64,000 bases of DNA. It comes from Aquipuribacter hungaricus (GTDB lineage Bacteria; Actinomycetota; Actinomycetes; Actinomycetales; JBBAYJ01). The notes beneath the pieces were generated by a model that saw nothing but the letters and a program-made list of their open reading frames with translations, was not told the origin of the DNA and made no database searches. Positions 42,438 to 50,711 of the stretch are shown here, in pieces. Numbering within the stretch: the stretch's first letter is position 1; each line of letters opens with the position of its first letter. The stretch lies in the NCBI RefSeq assembly GCF_042663885.1, contig NZ_JBHSXV010000001.1; one strand, 5' to 3'. The translations under genes and the position numbers were made by a program.

Positions 42438-42476
42438 AGCAGGGCCCCACCCCCTCCCCCGGGGTGGGGCCCTGCT
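42438..42476. terminator. Perfect 16-bp hairpin, bidirectional terminator
   Basis: AGCAGGGCCCCACCCC (42438-42453) pairs with 42461-42476 without mismatch, loop ctccccc. It separates the convergent CsbD and GH3 genes. Confidence 0.85.
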
Positions 42477-42488
42477 CCGTGCCGGGCC

Positions 42489-44978
42489 TCAGGCGGCCCA
42501 GACCTCCACGGTGCTGACGACGTCGGCCAGCGAGGTGCCGACGTGCAGCCGGAACACGCCCTGCTCGAGCGCCCACGCGTGCGCGGCGACGTCCCAGTGC
42601 TCCAGCGCCCGGCGGGGGACGTGCACCGTGGCGGTGACGCTCTCGCCCGGTGCGGCGTCCACCACGACGGAGCCGACGAGCCAGCGCGGCACCCGCTCCA
42701 CCGTGCTCTGCACCCGCGAGGCGTACACCTGCACGACCTGACGGCCCGGGCGCGCGCCGCGGCACGTGACGGGCACGGTGATGGTGAGGCCCGACGCCGG
42801 TGTGCCCGTGGACGAGGCGTCCCCGAGCTCCCACGTCGTGTAGCCCAGGCCGTGGCCGAAGCCGTACAGCGGCTCCCGGCCCTCGCTGTCGTACCAGCGG
42901 TAGCCGGTGCGCAGGCCCTCCTCGTAGGCGAGCACCCCGTCGACGGGGGTGGTCGAGGGCAGGCCCTCCTCCGAGCGCGGCCACGTCACCGGCAGCCGGC
43001 CGCCGGGCTCGCGCATGCCGAGCAGCACGTCGGACAGGGCGTTGCCGAACTCCTGGCCCGGGAACCACGTGAGCAGCACCGCCGGCGCCTCGTCGGCCCA
43101 GGGCAGGAGCACCGGGGCGCCGGAGTTGACGACGACGACCGTGCGGGGGTTGGCGGCGAGCACCCGGCGGACCAGCTCGTCCTGCCGGCCCGGCAGGGCC
43201 AGCGTCGTCCGGTCGAAGCCCTCGCTCTCCACCTCCGCGGTCGTGCCCACGACGACCACGGCGACGTCGGCGGCCGCAGCGGCCTCGGCCGCGGCGTCCA
43301 GCAGGTCGTCGTCGGCGGACGGCGAGAGCGCGAGCAGCAGCCGGAACGTCACCGTGGCCACCTCGGCGTCGCCGAACCCGCCGGTGGGGGCCGGGCGGTG
43401 CCGCAGCCTCAGCCGCACGGGGCGACCGGCCTCGAGGTCGACGGGGACCGTCTGCTGCGGCGGGCGCATCATGCCCTCGACCGGGTCCGCGCCCTCGGGC
43501 AGCGCCACCGTGGCGGTGAGGACGGCGGCGTCGTCCAGGGCGAGCTCGAACGGCCCGACGCCGGCCACGCCGAGCAGGTAGGTGCCGCTCGACGGCACCT
43601 GAACGACGGCGGTCAGCTCGATCGTGTCGACGTCCGGGACCCGCAGGGTGCCGGTGAGCTCGCCGAGCCACATGAGCGAGGTGGAGTGCCGGGTCTCCCG
43701 GGCGAGCTCCTCCCCGGAGGCGTCGAGGAAGCGGACGACCGCGCCCTGCTGCAGCCACGACGGGTCGAGGGCGGCCACCCGGTCGGTGCTGCTCACGCCC
43801 TGGCTCCAGGTCACCTCGACGTCCTCGCCGAGCACGCGCCGCAGACCCTCCAGCGGACCGACCGTGTACGGCGGGAACACCGTGGCGCTGCCGCCGCCCA
43901 GGGTGCGTCCGGAGACCGCGTCGGGGCCGACGAGCGCCAGGCGGGTCAGCTGCTCGCGCTCCAGCGGGAGGATCCCGTCGTTGGCGGCGAGGACGAACCC
44001 GGCCGCGGCGGCGGAGCGGAGCTCGCCGGCGACGCGGTCCGCGGGCCACGGCTCGGGCACCCGCGGGTAGGAGCCCTCGAGCGCCCCGACCCGCAGCGCG
44101 AGCAGGAGCAGGCGGCGGACCTTCTCGCGGACCGCGGCGGCGGGGACGCGCCCCTCCTCCACGGCGGCGACGAGCCGGTCGCCCCACGGGCCGGACGGCC
44201 CGGGCATGAGCAGGTCGAGCCCGGACAGCGCGGCGGCCTCGGTCGAGCGCCCCGCGAACCAGTCCGTCATCACCACGCCGTCGAAGCCCCACGCGTCCTT
44301 GAGCAGCTCCTGCAGCAGGGGGCTCTCGGTCATCGTCGTGCCGCCCACGCCGTTGTAGGCCGCCATGACGGCCCACGGGTCCGCGTCGGCGACGACGCGC
44401 TCGAACGGCGCGAGGTACAGCTCGTGCAGCGTGCGCTCGTCGACCTGCGCGTCGTAGAGGAAGCGGTCGGTCTCGGAGTCGTTGGCGACGAAGTGCTTGA
44501 CCGTGGCGGCGACGCCCTGGCTCTGCACGCCGCGGACGTAGGCGGTGGCGATCTCCGCGGTGAGGAACGGGTCCTCGCTCAGGCACTCGAAGTGCCGGCC
44601 GCCGAACGGGGTGCGGTGGAGGTTGATCGTGGGGGCGAGCAGGACGTCGACGCCCTTGCTCCGCGCCTCGGCGGCGAGCAGGCGGCCGAGCCGCTCGACC
44701 CGCGCCGGGTCCCAGGTCGCCGCCAGCGACGTCGGGGACGGGAGGTTGGCGGACGGGTCACGCTCGTCCCAGCGCTCCCCCCGGACCCCGGCGGGCCCGT
44801 CGGAGGTGACGAGCCGGCGCAGGCCGACCGCGGGCTCCGCGTGGAGCGCCCAGAAGTCCGCCCCCGTGAGGACGCGGACCTGCTGGGCCAGGCTGAGCCT
44901 GTCGACCAGCTCGTCGACCGACGGGTCGTCGGCCGGGACGCCGGGGTCGAGGGTGGGGACGCGCAGCTCGTCGCTCAT
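42489..44978 (-). CDS. GH3 beta-glucosidase with PA14 insert
   Basis: An 829-residue glycoside hydrolase of family 3, most likely a beta-glucosidase or related exo-enzyme, without signal peptide and so probably cytoplasmic. The TIM-barrel domain (residues 1-310) carries KHFVANDSETDR and the nucleophile D239 in VVMTDWFAGRS. A PA14-like insertion fits residues about 385-520, the alpha/beta sandwich about 540-680 (VVVVGTTAEVESEGFDR) and a fibronectin-III-like C-terminus about 745-820. It could hydrolyse cellobiose released by the GH9 enzyme. No CelR site is seen at its start. Confidence 0.93.
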   Translation of the reverse strand: MSDELRVPTLDPGVPADDPSVDELVDRLSLAQQVRVLTGADFWALHAEPAVGLRRLVTSDGPAGVRGERWDERDPSANLPSPTSLAATWDPARVERLGRLLAAEARSKGVDVLLAPTINLHRTPFGGRHFECLSEDPFLTAEIATAYVRGVQSQGVAATVKHFVANDSETDRFLYDAQVDERTLHELYLAPFERVVADADPWAVMAAYNGVGGTTMTESPLLQELLKDAWGFDGVVMTDWFAGRSTEAAALSGLDLLMPGPSGPWGDRLVAAVEEGRVPAAAVREKVRRLLLLALRVGALEGSYPRVPEPWPADRVAGELRSAAAAGFVLAANDGILPLEREQLTRLALVGPDAVSGRTLGGGSATVFPPYTVGPLEGLRRVLGEDVEVTWSQGVSSTDRVAALDPSWLQQGAVVRFLDASGEELARETRHSTSLMWLGELTGTLRVPDVDTIELTAVVQVPSSGTYLLGVAGVGPFELALDDAAVLTATVALPEGADPVEGMMRPPQQTVPVDLEAGRPVRLRLRHRPAPTGGFGDAEVATVTFRLLLALSPSADDDLLDAAAEAAAAADVAVVVVGTTAEVESEGFDRTTLALPGRQDELVRRVLAANPRTVVVVNSGAPVLLPWADEAPAVLLTWFPGQEFGNALSDVLLGMREPGGRLPVTWPRSEEGLPSTTPVDGVLAYEEGLRTGYRWYDSEGREPLYGFGHGLGYTTWELGDASSTGTPASGLTITVPVTCRGARPGRQVVQVYASRVQSTVERVPRWLVGSVVVDAAPGESVTATVHVPRRALEHWDVAAHAWALEQGVFRLHVGTSLADVVSTVEVWAA

Positions 44979-44993
44979 GCCCCCCTGTCTACC

Positions 44994-45245
44994 TCAGCGA
45001 GGGCGCGTGGTGGCCTTCGTGGCGCGGCCCTTCGTCACCTTGCCGTGCTTGCTGGTGCCACGCGTGGTCGTCGTGCCGCGCGTCGTGGCCTTCCGGCCCT
45101 TGACCGGCGTGGCCGGCTTCCCCGAGAAGCGGGCGGCCAGCGACGACAGCGCGGCCTTGGCCTTGGCCTGGTTGGACGGCTTGCGCGCCTCGCTGGCGAC
45201 CTTGGCGACGACGACACCCTTGAGCGTGTTCTTGATGAAACCCAT
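44994..45245 (-). CDS. Small basic protein with KTR-rich tail
   Basis: An 83-residue protein. The N-terminus (FIKNTLKGVVVAKVASEARK) is an amphipathic helix; the C-terminal 40 residues are a basic, Lys/Thr/Arg/Gly-rich tail (KATTRGTTTTRGTSKHGKVT) like histone-H1-type or nucleoid-associated tails. ATG 45245 is the natural start. It lies between the paaE stop and the GH3 start. Possible nucleic-acid binding; no family recognised. Confidence 0.65.
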   Translation of the reverse strand: MGFIKNTLKGVVVAKVASEARKPSNQAKAKAALSSLAARFSGKPATPVKGRKATTRGTTTTRGTSKHGKVTKGRATKATTRPR

Positions 45246-45289
45246 GGCGGTCGGGTACCCGCGCACCGGCAGGGTGATGCATCCGCGCC

Positions 45290-46363
45290 CTAGACGAACT
45301 CGACCTCGAGCGCGGGTGTCGTCGGCCGCGACTGGCACATGAGGCGCAGCCCCCGGGCCAGCTCGTCGGGCTCGAGGGCGTGGTTGACGTCCATCTCGAC
45401 CTCGCCGTCGACCACCCGGGCACGGCAGGTGCCGCACACGCCGCCGCGGCAGGCGAACGGCGCGTCCGCCCGCACCCGCAGGACGGCGTCGAGCACGGTC
45501 TCGCTGCCGCCGTCGACCTCGACGGTGCTGCGGCGGCCGTCGAGGGTGACGTGGGCCGTCGTCGAGGCGGCCGCCGTCGCGGCCCGGGGCCGGGGCGCGA
45601 CGGGGTCGGCGTGGAAGAGCTCGACGTGGACGCGGTCCCGCGGGACGCCGAGGTCGTCGACGAGGGTGTCGCGCGCGCCCGTGACCAGCTCGAGCGGCCC
45701 GCAGAGGAACCAGTCGTCGACGTCGGCGGGGTCGAGCAGGGCGGCCGTGACGCGCAGCAGGCGGTCGCGGTCCAGCCGTCCGCTGAGCAGCTCGGAGGTC
45801 TGCTCCTCGCGGCTGAGCACGTGCAGCAGCCGGAACCGGGAGCCGTACCGGTCGCGCAGGTCGGCCAGGTCCTCGGCGAACATGACGTCGCGCGCCGAGC
45901 GGTTGGCCAGCAGCAGGGTGACCCGGCTGCCCGGCTCGCCGGCCAGGACGGCGCGCGCGATCCCGAGCACGGGCGTGATGCCGCTGCCGGCGACGACGCC
46001 GGCCACGTGGCGGGCCAGGTCGGGGTCGACGTCCAGGCCGAAGCTCCCGCCGGGCGGGGCGACATCGAGGGTGTCGCCGGCGCGGAGACCCCGCAGCACC
46101 CAGCCGCTGAAGACGCCGTCGGGCACGGCCTTGATGCCGACCGTGAGCACGTCGGTGCCCGGCTCCCCGCACAGCGAGTACGTCCGGCGGACCTCGGTGC
46201 CGTCGAGCACGGCCCGGACGGTCACGTGCTGCCCGGGGCGGGAGGCGTACACGGCCCGCAGCCCCTCGGGGACGGCGAGCGAGACGGCCACGGCGTCGTC
46301 GGTCAGCTCCTCGACGGCGACCACGCGCAGCGGCGCGAAGCCGGCCCGGGCGGCGGGGGCCAC
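45290..46363 (-). CDS. paaE: Phenylacetyl-CoA epoxidase reductase subunit PaaE
   Basis: A 357-residue reductase that passes electrons from NAD(P)H to the PaaA di-iron site. An FAD-binding beta barrel (about residues 8-105, YSLCGEPG), an NAD-binding domain (about 110-240, VAGSGITPVLGIARAVL) and a plant-type [2Fe-2S] domain with FACRGGVCGTC plus LMCQS are present. GTG 46363 gives the expected family N-terminus just before FAPLRVVAVEEL. Upstream in the same frame is a 15-bp repeat but no ordinary start codon, and an AAGGAG sequence lies in the end of paaD, so an unusual CTG start further upstream cannot be excluded. Confidence 0.88.
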   Translation of the reverse strand: MAPAARAGFAPLRVVAVEELTDDAVAVSLAVPEGLRAVYASRPGQHVTVRAVLDGTEVRRTYSLCGEPGTDVLTVGIKAVPDGVFSGWVLRGLRAGDTLDVAPPGGSFGLDVDPDLARHVAGVVAGSGITPVLGIARAVLAGEPGSRVTLLLANRSARDVMFAEDLADLRDRYGSRFRLLHVLSREEQTSELLSGRLDRDRLLRVTAALLDPADVDDWFLCGPLELVTGARDTLVDDLGVPRDRVHVELFHADPVAPRPRAATAAASTTAHVTLDGRRSTVEVDGGSETVLDAVLRVRADAPFACRGGVCGTCRARVVDGEVEMDVNHALEPDELARGLRLMCQSRPTTPALEVEFV

Positions 46364-46370
46364 GTGGTCG

Positions 46371-46445
46371 GCGGCCGTCGGGACGGCGGCCGTCGGGACG
46401 GTGGCCGTCGGGTCGGTGGCCGTCGGGACGGTGCCCGGCAGGACG
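46371..46445. repeat. Five 15-bp tandem units between paaD and paaE
   Basis: Units of gcggccgtcgggacg begin at 46371, 46386, 46401, 46416 and 46431; the first four are near-identical and the fifth is degenerate (gtgcccggcaggacg). On the minus strand they read in the paaE frame as PTATV-type pentads. Confidence 0.85.
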
Positions 46446-46458
46446 GTGCTCAGGGTGC

Positions 46459-46980
46459 TCAGAGCTCCTTGAAGCGGTCGAAGGGCTCGCGGCAGGCGGT
46501 GCACCGCCACAGCGACTTGCACGCCGTCGAGGCGAACCGGGCGAGCTCCTCGGTGGCGGACGAGCCGCAGCGCGGGCAGGCGGGCGCGCCGGCGTCGCCG
46601 CCGTGGCGTCCCAGGCCCGGGCGGTACCCCAGCTCGACCTCGACGGGGCCGCCCGCCGGGCGCGGGCCGGGCGGGGCGATGCCGTACTCGACGAGCCGCT
46701 GCCGGCCCGCCTCGCTGAGCCAGTCCGTGGTCCACGCGGGGGCGAGCACGAGCCGGACGTCGACCGCGGGGGCGCCGGCCCGCTCGAGCGCGGCGCGGAC
46801 GTCGCTGCGGATCTCGTCCATCGCCGGGCAGCCGGAGTACGTCGGCGTGATGTCGACGTGGACGGTGCCCGCCTCGTCGACGACGACGTCGCGGAGGATG
46901 CCGAGGTCGGCGATGGTCAGCACGGGGATCTCGGGGTCGGTGACCTGCTCGAGCACGAGCAGCGCCTCGGCGGCGTCCAC
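46459..46980 (-). CDS. paaD: Phenylacetate degradation iron-sulfur assembly protein PaaD
   Basis: A 173-residue protein of the MIP18/DUF59 family. VTDPEIPVLTIADLGILRDV and TPTYSGCPAMDEIRSDVRAA are the conserved core; a C-terminal zinc ribbon has CPRCGS and WRCTACREP. PaaD is required for the phenylacetyl-CoA epoxidase and probably delivers metal or Fe-S centres to it. GTG 46980 lies 11 nt downstream of the paaC stop. An alternative start nearer the paaC stop would need a rare codon. Confidence 0.9.
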   Translation of the reverse strand: MDAAEALLVLEQVTDPEIPVLTIADLGILRDVVVDEAGTVHVDITPTYSGCPAMDEIRSDVRAALERAGAPAVDVRLVLAPAWTTDWLSEAGRQRLVEYGIAPPGPRPAGGPVEVELGYRPGLGRHGGDAGAPACPRCGSSATEELARFASTACKSLWRCTACREPFDRFKEL

Positions 46981-46991
46981 GACGGCCCCGG

Positions 46992-47810
46992 CTACCAGGT
47001 CGCGCCGGGGTGGGAGCGGGCCACGTGCTGCATCTCGGCGAGCAGGTAGCCCAGGTGCTCGGTGTGGACGCCGCGGCGCCCGCCGGTCGGCGCCCAGGTC
47101 GTGGTCGGCCTGCGCAGCCGGGCGTCGGCGAGCACCGCGTCGACCGTGCTGTCCCACCGCTCGCGCAGCGGGGCGGGGTCGGGAGCCACCCCGGCGGCGA
47201 CGCAGCGGGCGAGCACGTCGTCGGTCTCGAACAGCTCGGCCGCGTACGGCCACACCGCGTCCAGGCCCGCCTGCACGCGCCGGGCGGACTCCTCGGTGCC
47301 GTCGCCGAGCCGGACGACCCACGACGCGGCGTGGTCCAGGTGGTAGCGGACCTCCTTGACCGCCTTGGCCGCGACGGCCGCGAGCGTCGGGTCGGTGCTG
47401 GCGGTGAGCGCGGCGAACAGCGGGACCTGGTAGGCGCTGACGAGCAGCTGGCGTGCCACGGTCTGGCCGAAGTCCCCGACGGGGAGCTCCATGACCTGGG
47501 CGTTGACGAAGTCGCGCTCGTCGCGCAGGAACGCCAGCTCGTCCTCGGTGCGGCCGGTGCCGTCGAGCTCCCCGACCCGGGCGAGCAGGGTGCGGGCCTG
47601 GCCGAGCAGGTCCAGGCCGGTGTTGAGCAGCGCCACGTCCTCCTCGATCGTCGGGCCGCGGGCCGCCCACTCCCCGAGCCGCTGGGCGAGGACGAGCGCG
47701 TCGTCGGCGAGGCGCAGGGTGTAGGCCGCGACGTCCGGCCCCTGCGCGGTCCCGGCAGCAGCGGTCGTGCCCGGCGTGGTCGCGGTCCGCCCCGTCGCTG
47801 CAGCGCTCAC
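46992..47810 (-). CDS. paaC: Phenylacetyl-CoA epoxidase structural subunit PaaC
   Basis: A 272-residue helical subunit of the PaaABCE complex, ferritin-like but without a complete di-iron site. Marks include LRLADDALVLAQRLGEW, EDVALLNTGLDLLGQAR and AKAVKEVRYHLDHAASWVVR. The GTG start overlaps the paaB stop (GTGA), and an Ala/Thr/Gly-rich lead of about 25 residues precedes the core. It forms a heterodimer with PaaA. Confidence 0.94.
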   Translation of the reverse strand: MSAAATGRTATTPGTTAAAGTAQGPDVAAYTLRLADDALVLAQRLGEWAARGPTIEEDVALLNTGLDLLGQARTLLARVGELDGTGRTEDELAFLRDERDFVNAQVMELPVGDFGQTVARQLLVSAYQVPLFAALTASTDPTLAAVAAKAVKEVRYHLDHAASWVVRLGDGTEESARRVQAGLDAVWPYAAELFETDDVLARCVAAGVAPDPAPLRERWDSTVDAVLADARLRRPTTTWAPTGGRRGVHTEHLGYLLAEMQHVARSHPGATW

Positions 47811-48100
47811 AGGCCCTGCACCCCGGCGGGGACCTCGTAGAACGTGGGGTGCCGGTAGGGCTTGTCGCCCGCGGGGTCGAAGAAGGCGTCCTTCTCGTCG
47901 GGGCTGCTCGCGGTGACGTCGTCGGAACGGACGACCCAGATGCTCACGCCCTCCTGCCGTCGGGTGTAGACGTCGCGGGCGTTGCGCAGCGCCATGTGGG
48001 CGTCGGGGGCATGGAGGCTGCCGGCGTGGGTGTGCGACAGCCCGCGGCGGCTGCGGACGAACACCTCCCACAGCGGCTCGCGGTCCGCGGCGGCGCTCAT
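47807..48100 (-). CDS. paaB: Phenylacetyl-CoA epoxidase subunit PaaB
   Basis: A 97-residue bridging subunit of the epoxidase. LWEVFVRSRRGLSHTHAGSL, a MALRNARDVYTRRQEGVSIW segment and a HPTFYEVPAGV end are characteristic. Its ATG overlaps the paaA stop in ATGA and its stop overlaps the paaC start, giving strict co-translation. Confidence 0.95.
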   Translation of the reverse strand: MSAAADREPLWEVFVRSRRGLSHTHAGSLHAPDAHMALRNARDVYTRRQEGVSIWVVRSDDVTASSPDEKDAFFDPAGDKPYRHPTFYEVPAGVQGL

Positions 48101-49155
48101 GCGACCCGGCTCGCGTCGTCGCCCACGGCAGCGCGCTCGGCAGTGCGCGCGCCGGCGCGCCTCGCGGCGTGGGCGGCGGCGGCCTCGCGCACCCAGGCGC
48201 CGTCCTCGTGGGCCTGCCGGCGGAAGGCGACGCGCTGGCGGTTGCACGGACCGTCGCCGGCCACCACGCGCGCGAACTCGTCCCAGTCGGGGGTGCCGAA
48301 GCGGTAGTGCCCGGTCTCCTCGTCGAGGACCAGGTCCGGGTCGGGGACGGTGAGGCCGAGGAACTCCGCCTGCGGGACCGTCGCGTCGACGAAGCGCTGG
48401 CGCAGCTCGTCGTTGCTGAAGCGCTTGATGCCCCAGGCCATCGACCGGGCCGAGTTCGGGGAGGCGTCGTCGGGCGGGCCGAACATCATGAGCGAGGGCC
48501 ACCAGAACCGGTCGAGCGCGTCCTGGGCCATCGCCTTCTGCGCGGCCGTGCCGCGGGCGAGCGCGGTCATCCCCTCGAAGCCCTGCCGCTGGTGGAAGGA
48601 CTCCTCCTTGCAGACGCGGACCATCGCCCGGGCGTAGGGGCCGTAGGAGCAGCGCGACAGCGGGACCTGGTTCATGATCGCGGCGCCGTCGACGAGCCAG
48701 CCGATCGCCATGGTGTCGGCCCAGGTCAGGGCCGGGTAGTTGAAGATCGTCGAGTACTTCTGGCGGCCCTCGTGCAGCGCGTCGAGCAGGTCGGCCCGGT
48801 CCACCCCGAGCGTCTCGGCGGCGGAGTACAGGTACAGGCCGTGGCCCGCCTCGTCCTGGACCTTGGCGTAGAGGATCGCCTTGCGCCGCAGGCTCGGGGC
48901 CCGGGTGACCCAGTTGCCCTCCGGCTGCATCCCGATGATCTCCGAGTGCGCGTGCTGGGCGATCTGGCGCACGAGCGTCCTCCGGTACGCCTCGGGCATC
49001 GCGTCGCGCGGCTCGACCCGGCCGTCGTCGGCGACGACCGCGTCGAAGGCGGCCTGCTGCTCCGCGGTGAGGTCGGTGGCCGCGGGGCCGGCGGTGCTGG
49101 CTGCCGTGCCCGTCGTGCTCTCGCTGGTGGAGCCCGTGGTGACCGTGGCGCCCAT
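48097..49155 (-). CDS. paaA: Phenylacetyl-CoA epoxidase catalytic subunit PaaA
   Basis: A 352-residue di-iron monooxygenase subunit that epoxidises the ring of phenylacetyl-CoA. Iron ligands are seen in AKVQDEAGHGLYLYS (Glu, His) and VCKEESFHQRQGFEG (Glu, His). The first 30 residues are a Ser/Thr/Gly lead. AGGAGG lies 5 nt before the ATG. It opens a five-gene operon paaABCDE whose first genes overlap by 4 bp, and a TetR-type operator sits 16 bp upstream. Confidence 0.96.
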   Translation of the reverse strand: MGATVTTGSTSESTTGTAASTAGPAATDLTAEQQAAFDAVVADDGRVEPRDAMPEAYRRTLVRQIAQHAHSEIIGMQPEGNWVTRAPSLRRKAILYAKVQDEAGHGLYLYSAAETLGVDRADLLDALHEGRQKYSTIFNYPALTWADTMAIGWLVDGAAIMNQVPLSRCSYGPYARAMVRVCKEESFHQRQGFEGMTALARGTAAQKAMAQDALDRFWWPSLMMFGPPDDASPNSARSMAWGIKRFSNDELRQRFVDATVPQAEFLGLTVPDPDLVLDEETGHYRFGTPDWDEFARVVAGDGPCNRQRVAFRRQAHEDGAWVREAAAAHAARRAGARTAERAAVGDDASRVA

Positions 49156-49170
49156 GCCGTCCTCCTCGGA

Positions 49171-49192
49171 TTACCGACCAGATGTTCGGTAA
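49171..49192. promoter_or_regulatory. Putative PaaR (TetR) operator before paaA
   Basis: Inverted repeat TTACCGA (49171-49177) and TCGGTAA (49186-49192), 8-nt spacer, 16 bp upstream of the paaA start. ACCGA/TCGGT half-sites resemble known PaaR boxes. A matching site occurs at 52555. Confidence 0.8.
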
Positions 49193-49317
49193 ATCATGGT
49201 GCGGTCTGCCCGCCCCCCGAGTCAACACCTGCGACCGGCTCCTGTGACCGTGCTGTGCCGTCCCGGTCGGGGTGCAGGGAGTGGTCCGCGGGCGGCCCGA
49301 CCGCCGACAATGGCCGC

Positions 49318-50259
49318 GTGACGTCCCCCGCCCACGACGGCTACTTCGCCGACCCGTTCGTCCTGCGCCTGCCCGGGGGCGGGTACGCCGCCTACGGCAC
49401 CGGCCGCCCGCCCTCGCCGGGGCCGGACGGCACGCCGGGCGACCCCGGCCCCCGGGCGTTCGAGGCGCTCGCCTCGCCCGACCTGCGGACCTGGGAGCCG
49501 AGGGGCCAGGTGCTCGAGCGGCTGGCGCCCGAGGTCGGGGACGAGTACTGGGCGCCCGAGGTCGCCGCCGCCGACGGCGCGTTCTGGATGTACTACTCGG
49601 TCGGCCACGGCATCAGCGGCCACCACGTCCGGGTCGCCCGGTCCGACGAGCCGTTCGGCCCCTTCGTCGACTGCGGCACCAGTCTCACCCCCGACGAGCG
49701 GTTCGCCATCGACCCGCACCCGTTCCAGGACGACGACGGCATCTGGTACCTGTTCTACGCCCGCGACGTGCTCGAGGCGGCCCGGCCCGGCACGCACCTC
49801 GCGGTCGTCCGGCTGGAGGACATGACCACGCCCGCCGGGCCCCCGACCGTCGTCCTCGAGCCGCACGACGACTGGCAGCTGTACGAGAGCGGCCGGTCGA
49901 TGTACGGCGGGGTCTACGAGTGGCACACCATCGAGGGCCCGTCCGTGGTGCACCGCGGCGGCCGGTACTGGATGACGTACTCCGGCGGCGCGTGGACCGG
50001 CGACGGCTACGGCGTCACGTGGGCCGTGGCGGACCACCCGCTCGGGCCGTGGACCCACCCCGCCGACGCCGTCCCCCTGCTCGACACCGCCAGCACCGGG
50101 CTGCTCGGCCCCGGCCACAACAGCCTGGTCGTCGCGCCCGACGGGACGGACGTCGTCGCCTTCCACGCCTGGGACCGCCCGGACGGCGCCCGGCAGATGC
50201 ACCTGCGGCGGGTCGGGTTCACGCCGGACGGACCGCTGCTGGGCGGCCCGCTCGGCTGA
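49318..50259 (+). CDS. GH43-family glycosidase
   Basis: A 313-residue five-bladed beta-propeller hydrolase, probably an arabinofuranosidase or xylosidase. The three catalytic acidic residues of the family fit D12 (GYFADPFV), D132 (FAIDPHPF) and E206 (HTIEGPSV). No signal peptide, so it should act on imported oligosaccharides. GTG 49318 gives the propeller its normal first blade. It is divergent from paaA and not obviously related to it. Confidence 0.9.
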   Translation: MTSPAHDGYFADPFVLRLPGGGYAAYGTGRPPSPGPDGTPGDPGPRAFEALASPDLRTWEPRGQVLERLAPEVGDEYWAPEVAAADGAFWMYYSVGHGISGHHVRVARSDEPFGPFVDCGTSLTPDERFAIDPHPFQDDDGIWYLFYARDVLEAARPGTHLAVVRLEDMTTPAGPPTVVLEPHDDWQLYESGRSMYGGVYEWHTIEGPSVVHRGGRYWMTYSGGAWTGDGYGVTWAVADHPLGPWTHPADAVPLLDTASTGLLGPGHNSLVVAPDGTDVVAFHAWDRPDGARQMHLRRVGFTPDGPLLGGPLG

Positions 50260-50304
50260 GGCGTGTCGGGTCCGCTCCGGGGACCGCCCGGGTTGCTCCG
50301 GGAC

Positions 50305-50379
50305 CGCCCGAGCAGCACACAACAGTGCCTGGAGCGGCGCGAGGGACGCGGTCGGCCCGAGTCGTGTGCCGTTCGGGCG
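50305..50379 (+). repeat. 75-bp element, copy A
   Basis: Begins CGCCCGAGCAGCACA and ends TGTGCCGTTCGGGCG. The ends are imperfect inverted repeats of each other. The reverse complement of copy B has identical 15-nt ends and the same length, with a different interior. Confidence 0.8.
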
Positions 50380-50541
50380 GATCTGGGCTGGGACAGGGCC
50401 ACCCGCTGATCCGAGCGAGCACCACACGCCCCGGACGTCCCAGCGGATCCCGTCGCGGGCACAGACGCGGACCCGGTGCGGACAGGGTCGCCAGGAACGG
50501 CGTGTCCGGGGCCGCGCGACCATCGGGTCCGCGCCTACGCC

Positions 50542-50616
50542 CGCCCGAACGGCACAAGACACAGCCTTCGGGGGCGCCAGACCGGCTGTGAGCCCCCGCT
50601 TTGTGCTGCTCGGGCG
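50542..50616 (-). repeat. 75-bp element, copy B (inverted)
   Basis: On the plus strand begins CGCCCGAACGGCACA and ends TGTGCTGCTCGGGCG, i.e. copy A reversed. The conserved ends and fixed length with a divergent middle fit a small mobile or structured element better than chance. Confidence 0.8.
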
Positions 50617-50711
50617 CGAGTCCTCAAGCAGAGAGGGTTGGTCCCGGTCTCAGCGCTCCGCCGGACCCAGGCCCAGCGAGCGCCGGGCCCAGACCGCGAC
50701 CGAGCCGCCCC

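Larger units (their letters stand above)
50260..50711. other. 452-bp intergenic region without convincing gene
   Basis: Several overlapping frames are open here on both strands but none has a ribosome binding site, domain or plausible composition. The region carries two inverted copies of a 75-bp element with conserved ends, listed separately, and additional weaker half-motifs such as ccgagcgagcaccacac (50421-50437). Confidence 0.75.

Noticed and set aside
50260..50711. Short coding genes in the gap between GH43 and the SDR
   Set aside because: Open frames exist on both strands but without ribosome binding sites or recognisable protein features; they overlap the 75-bp elements.
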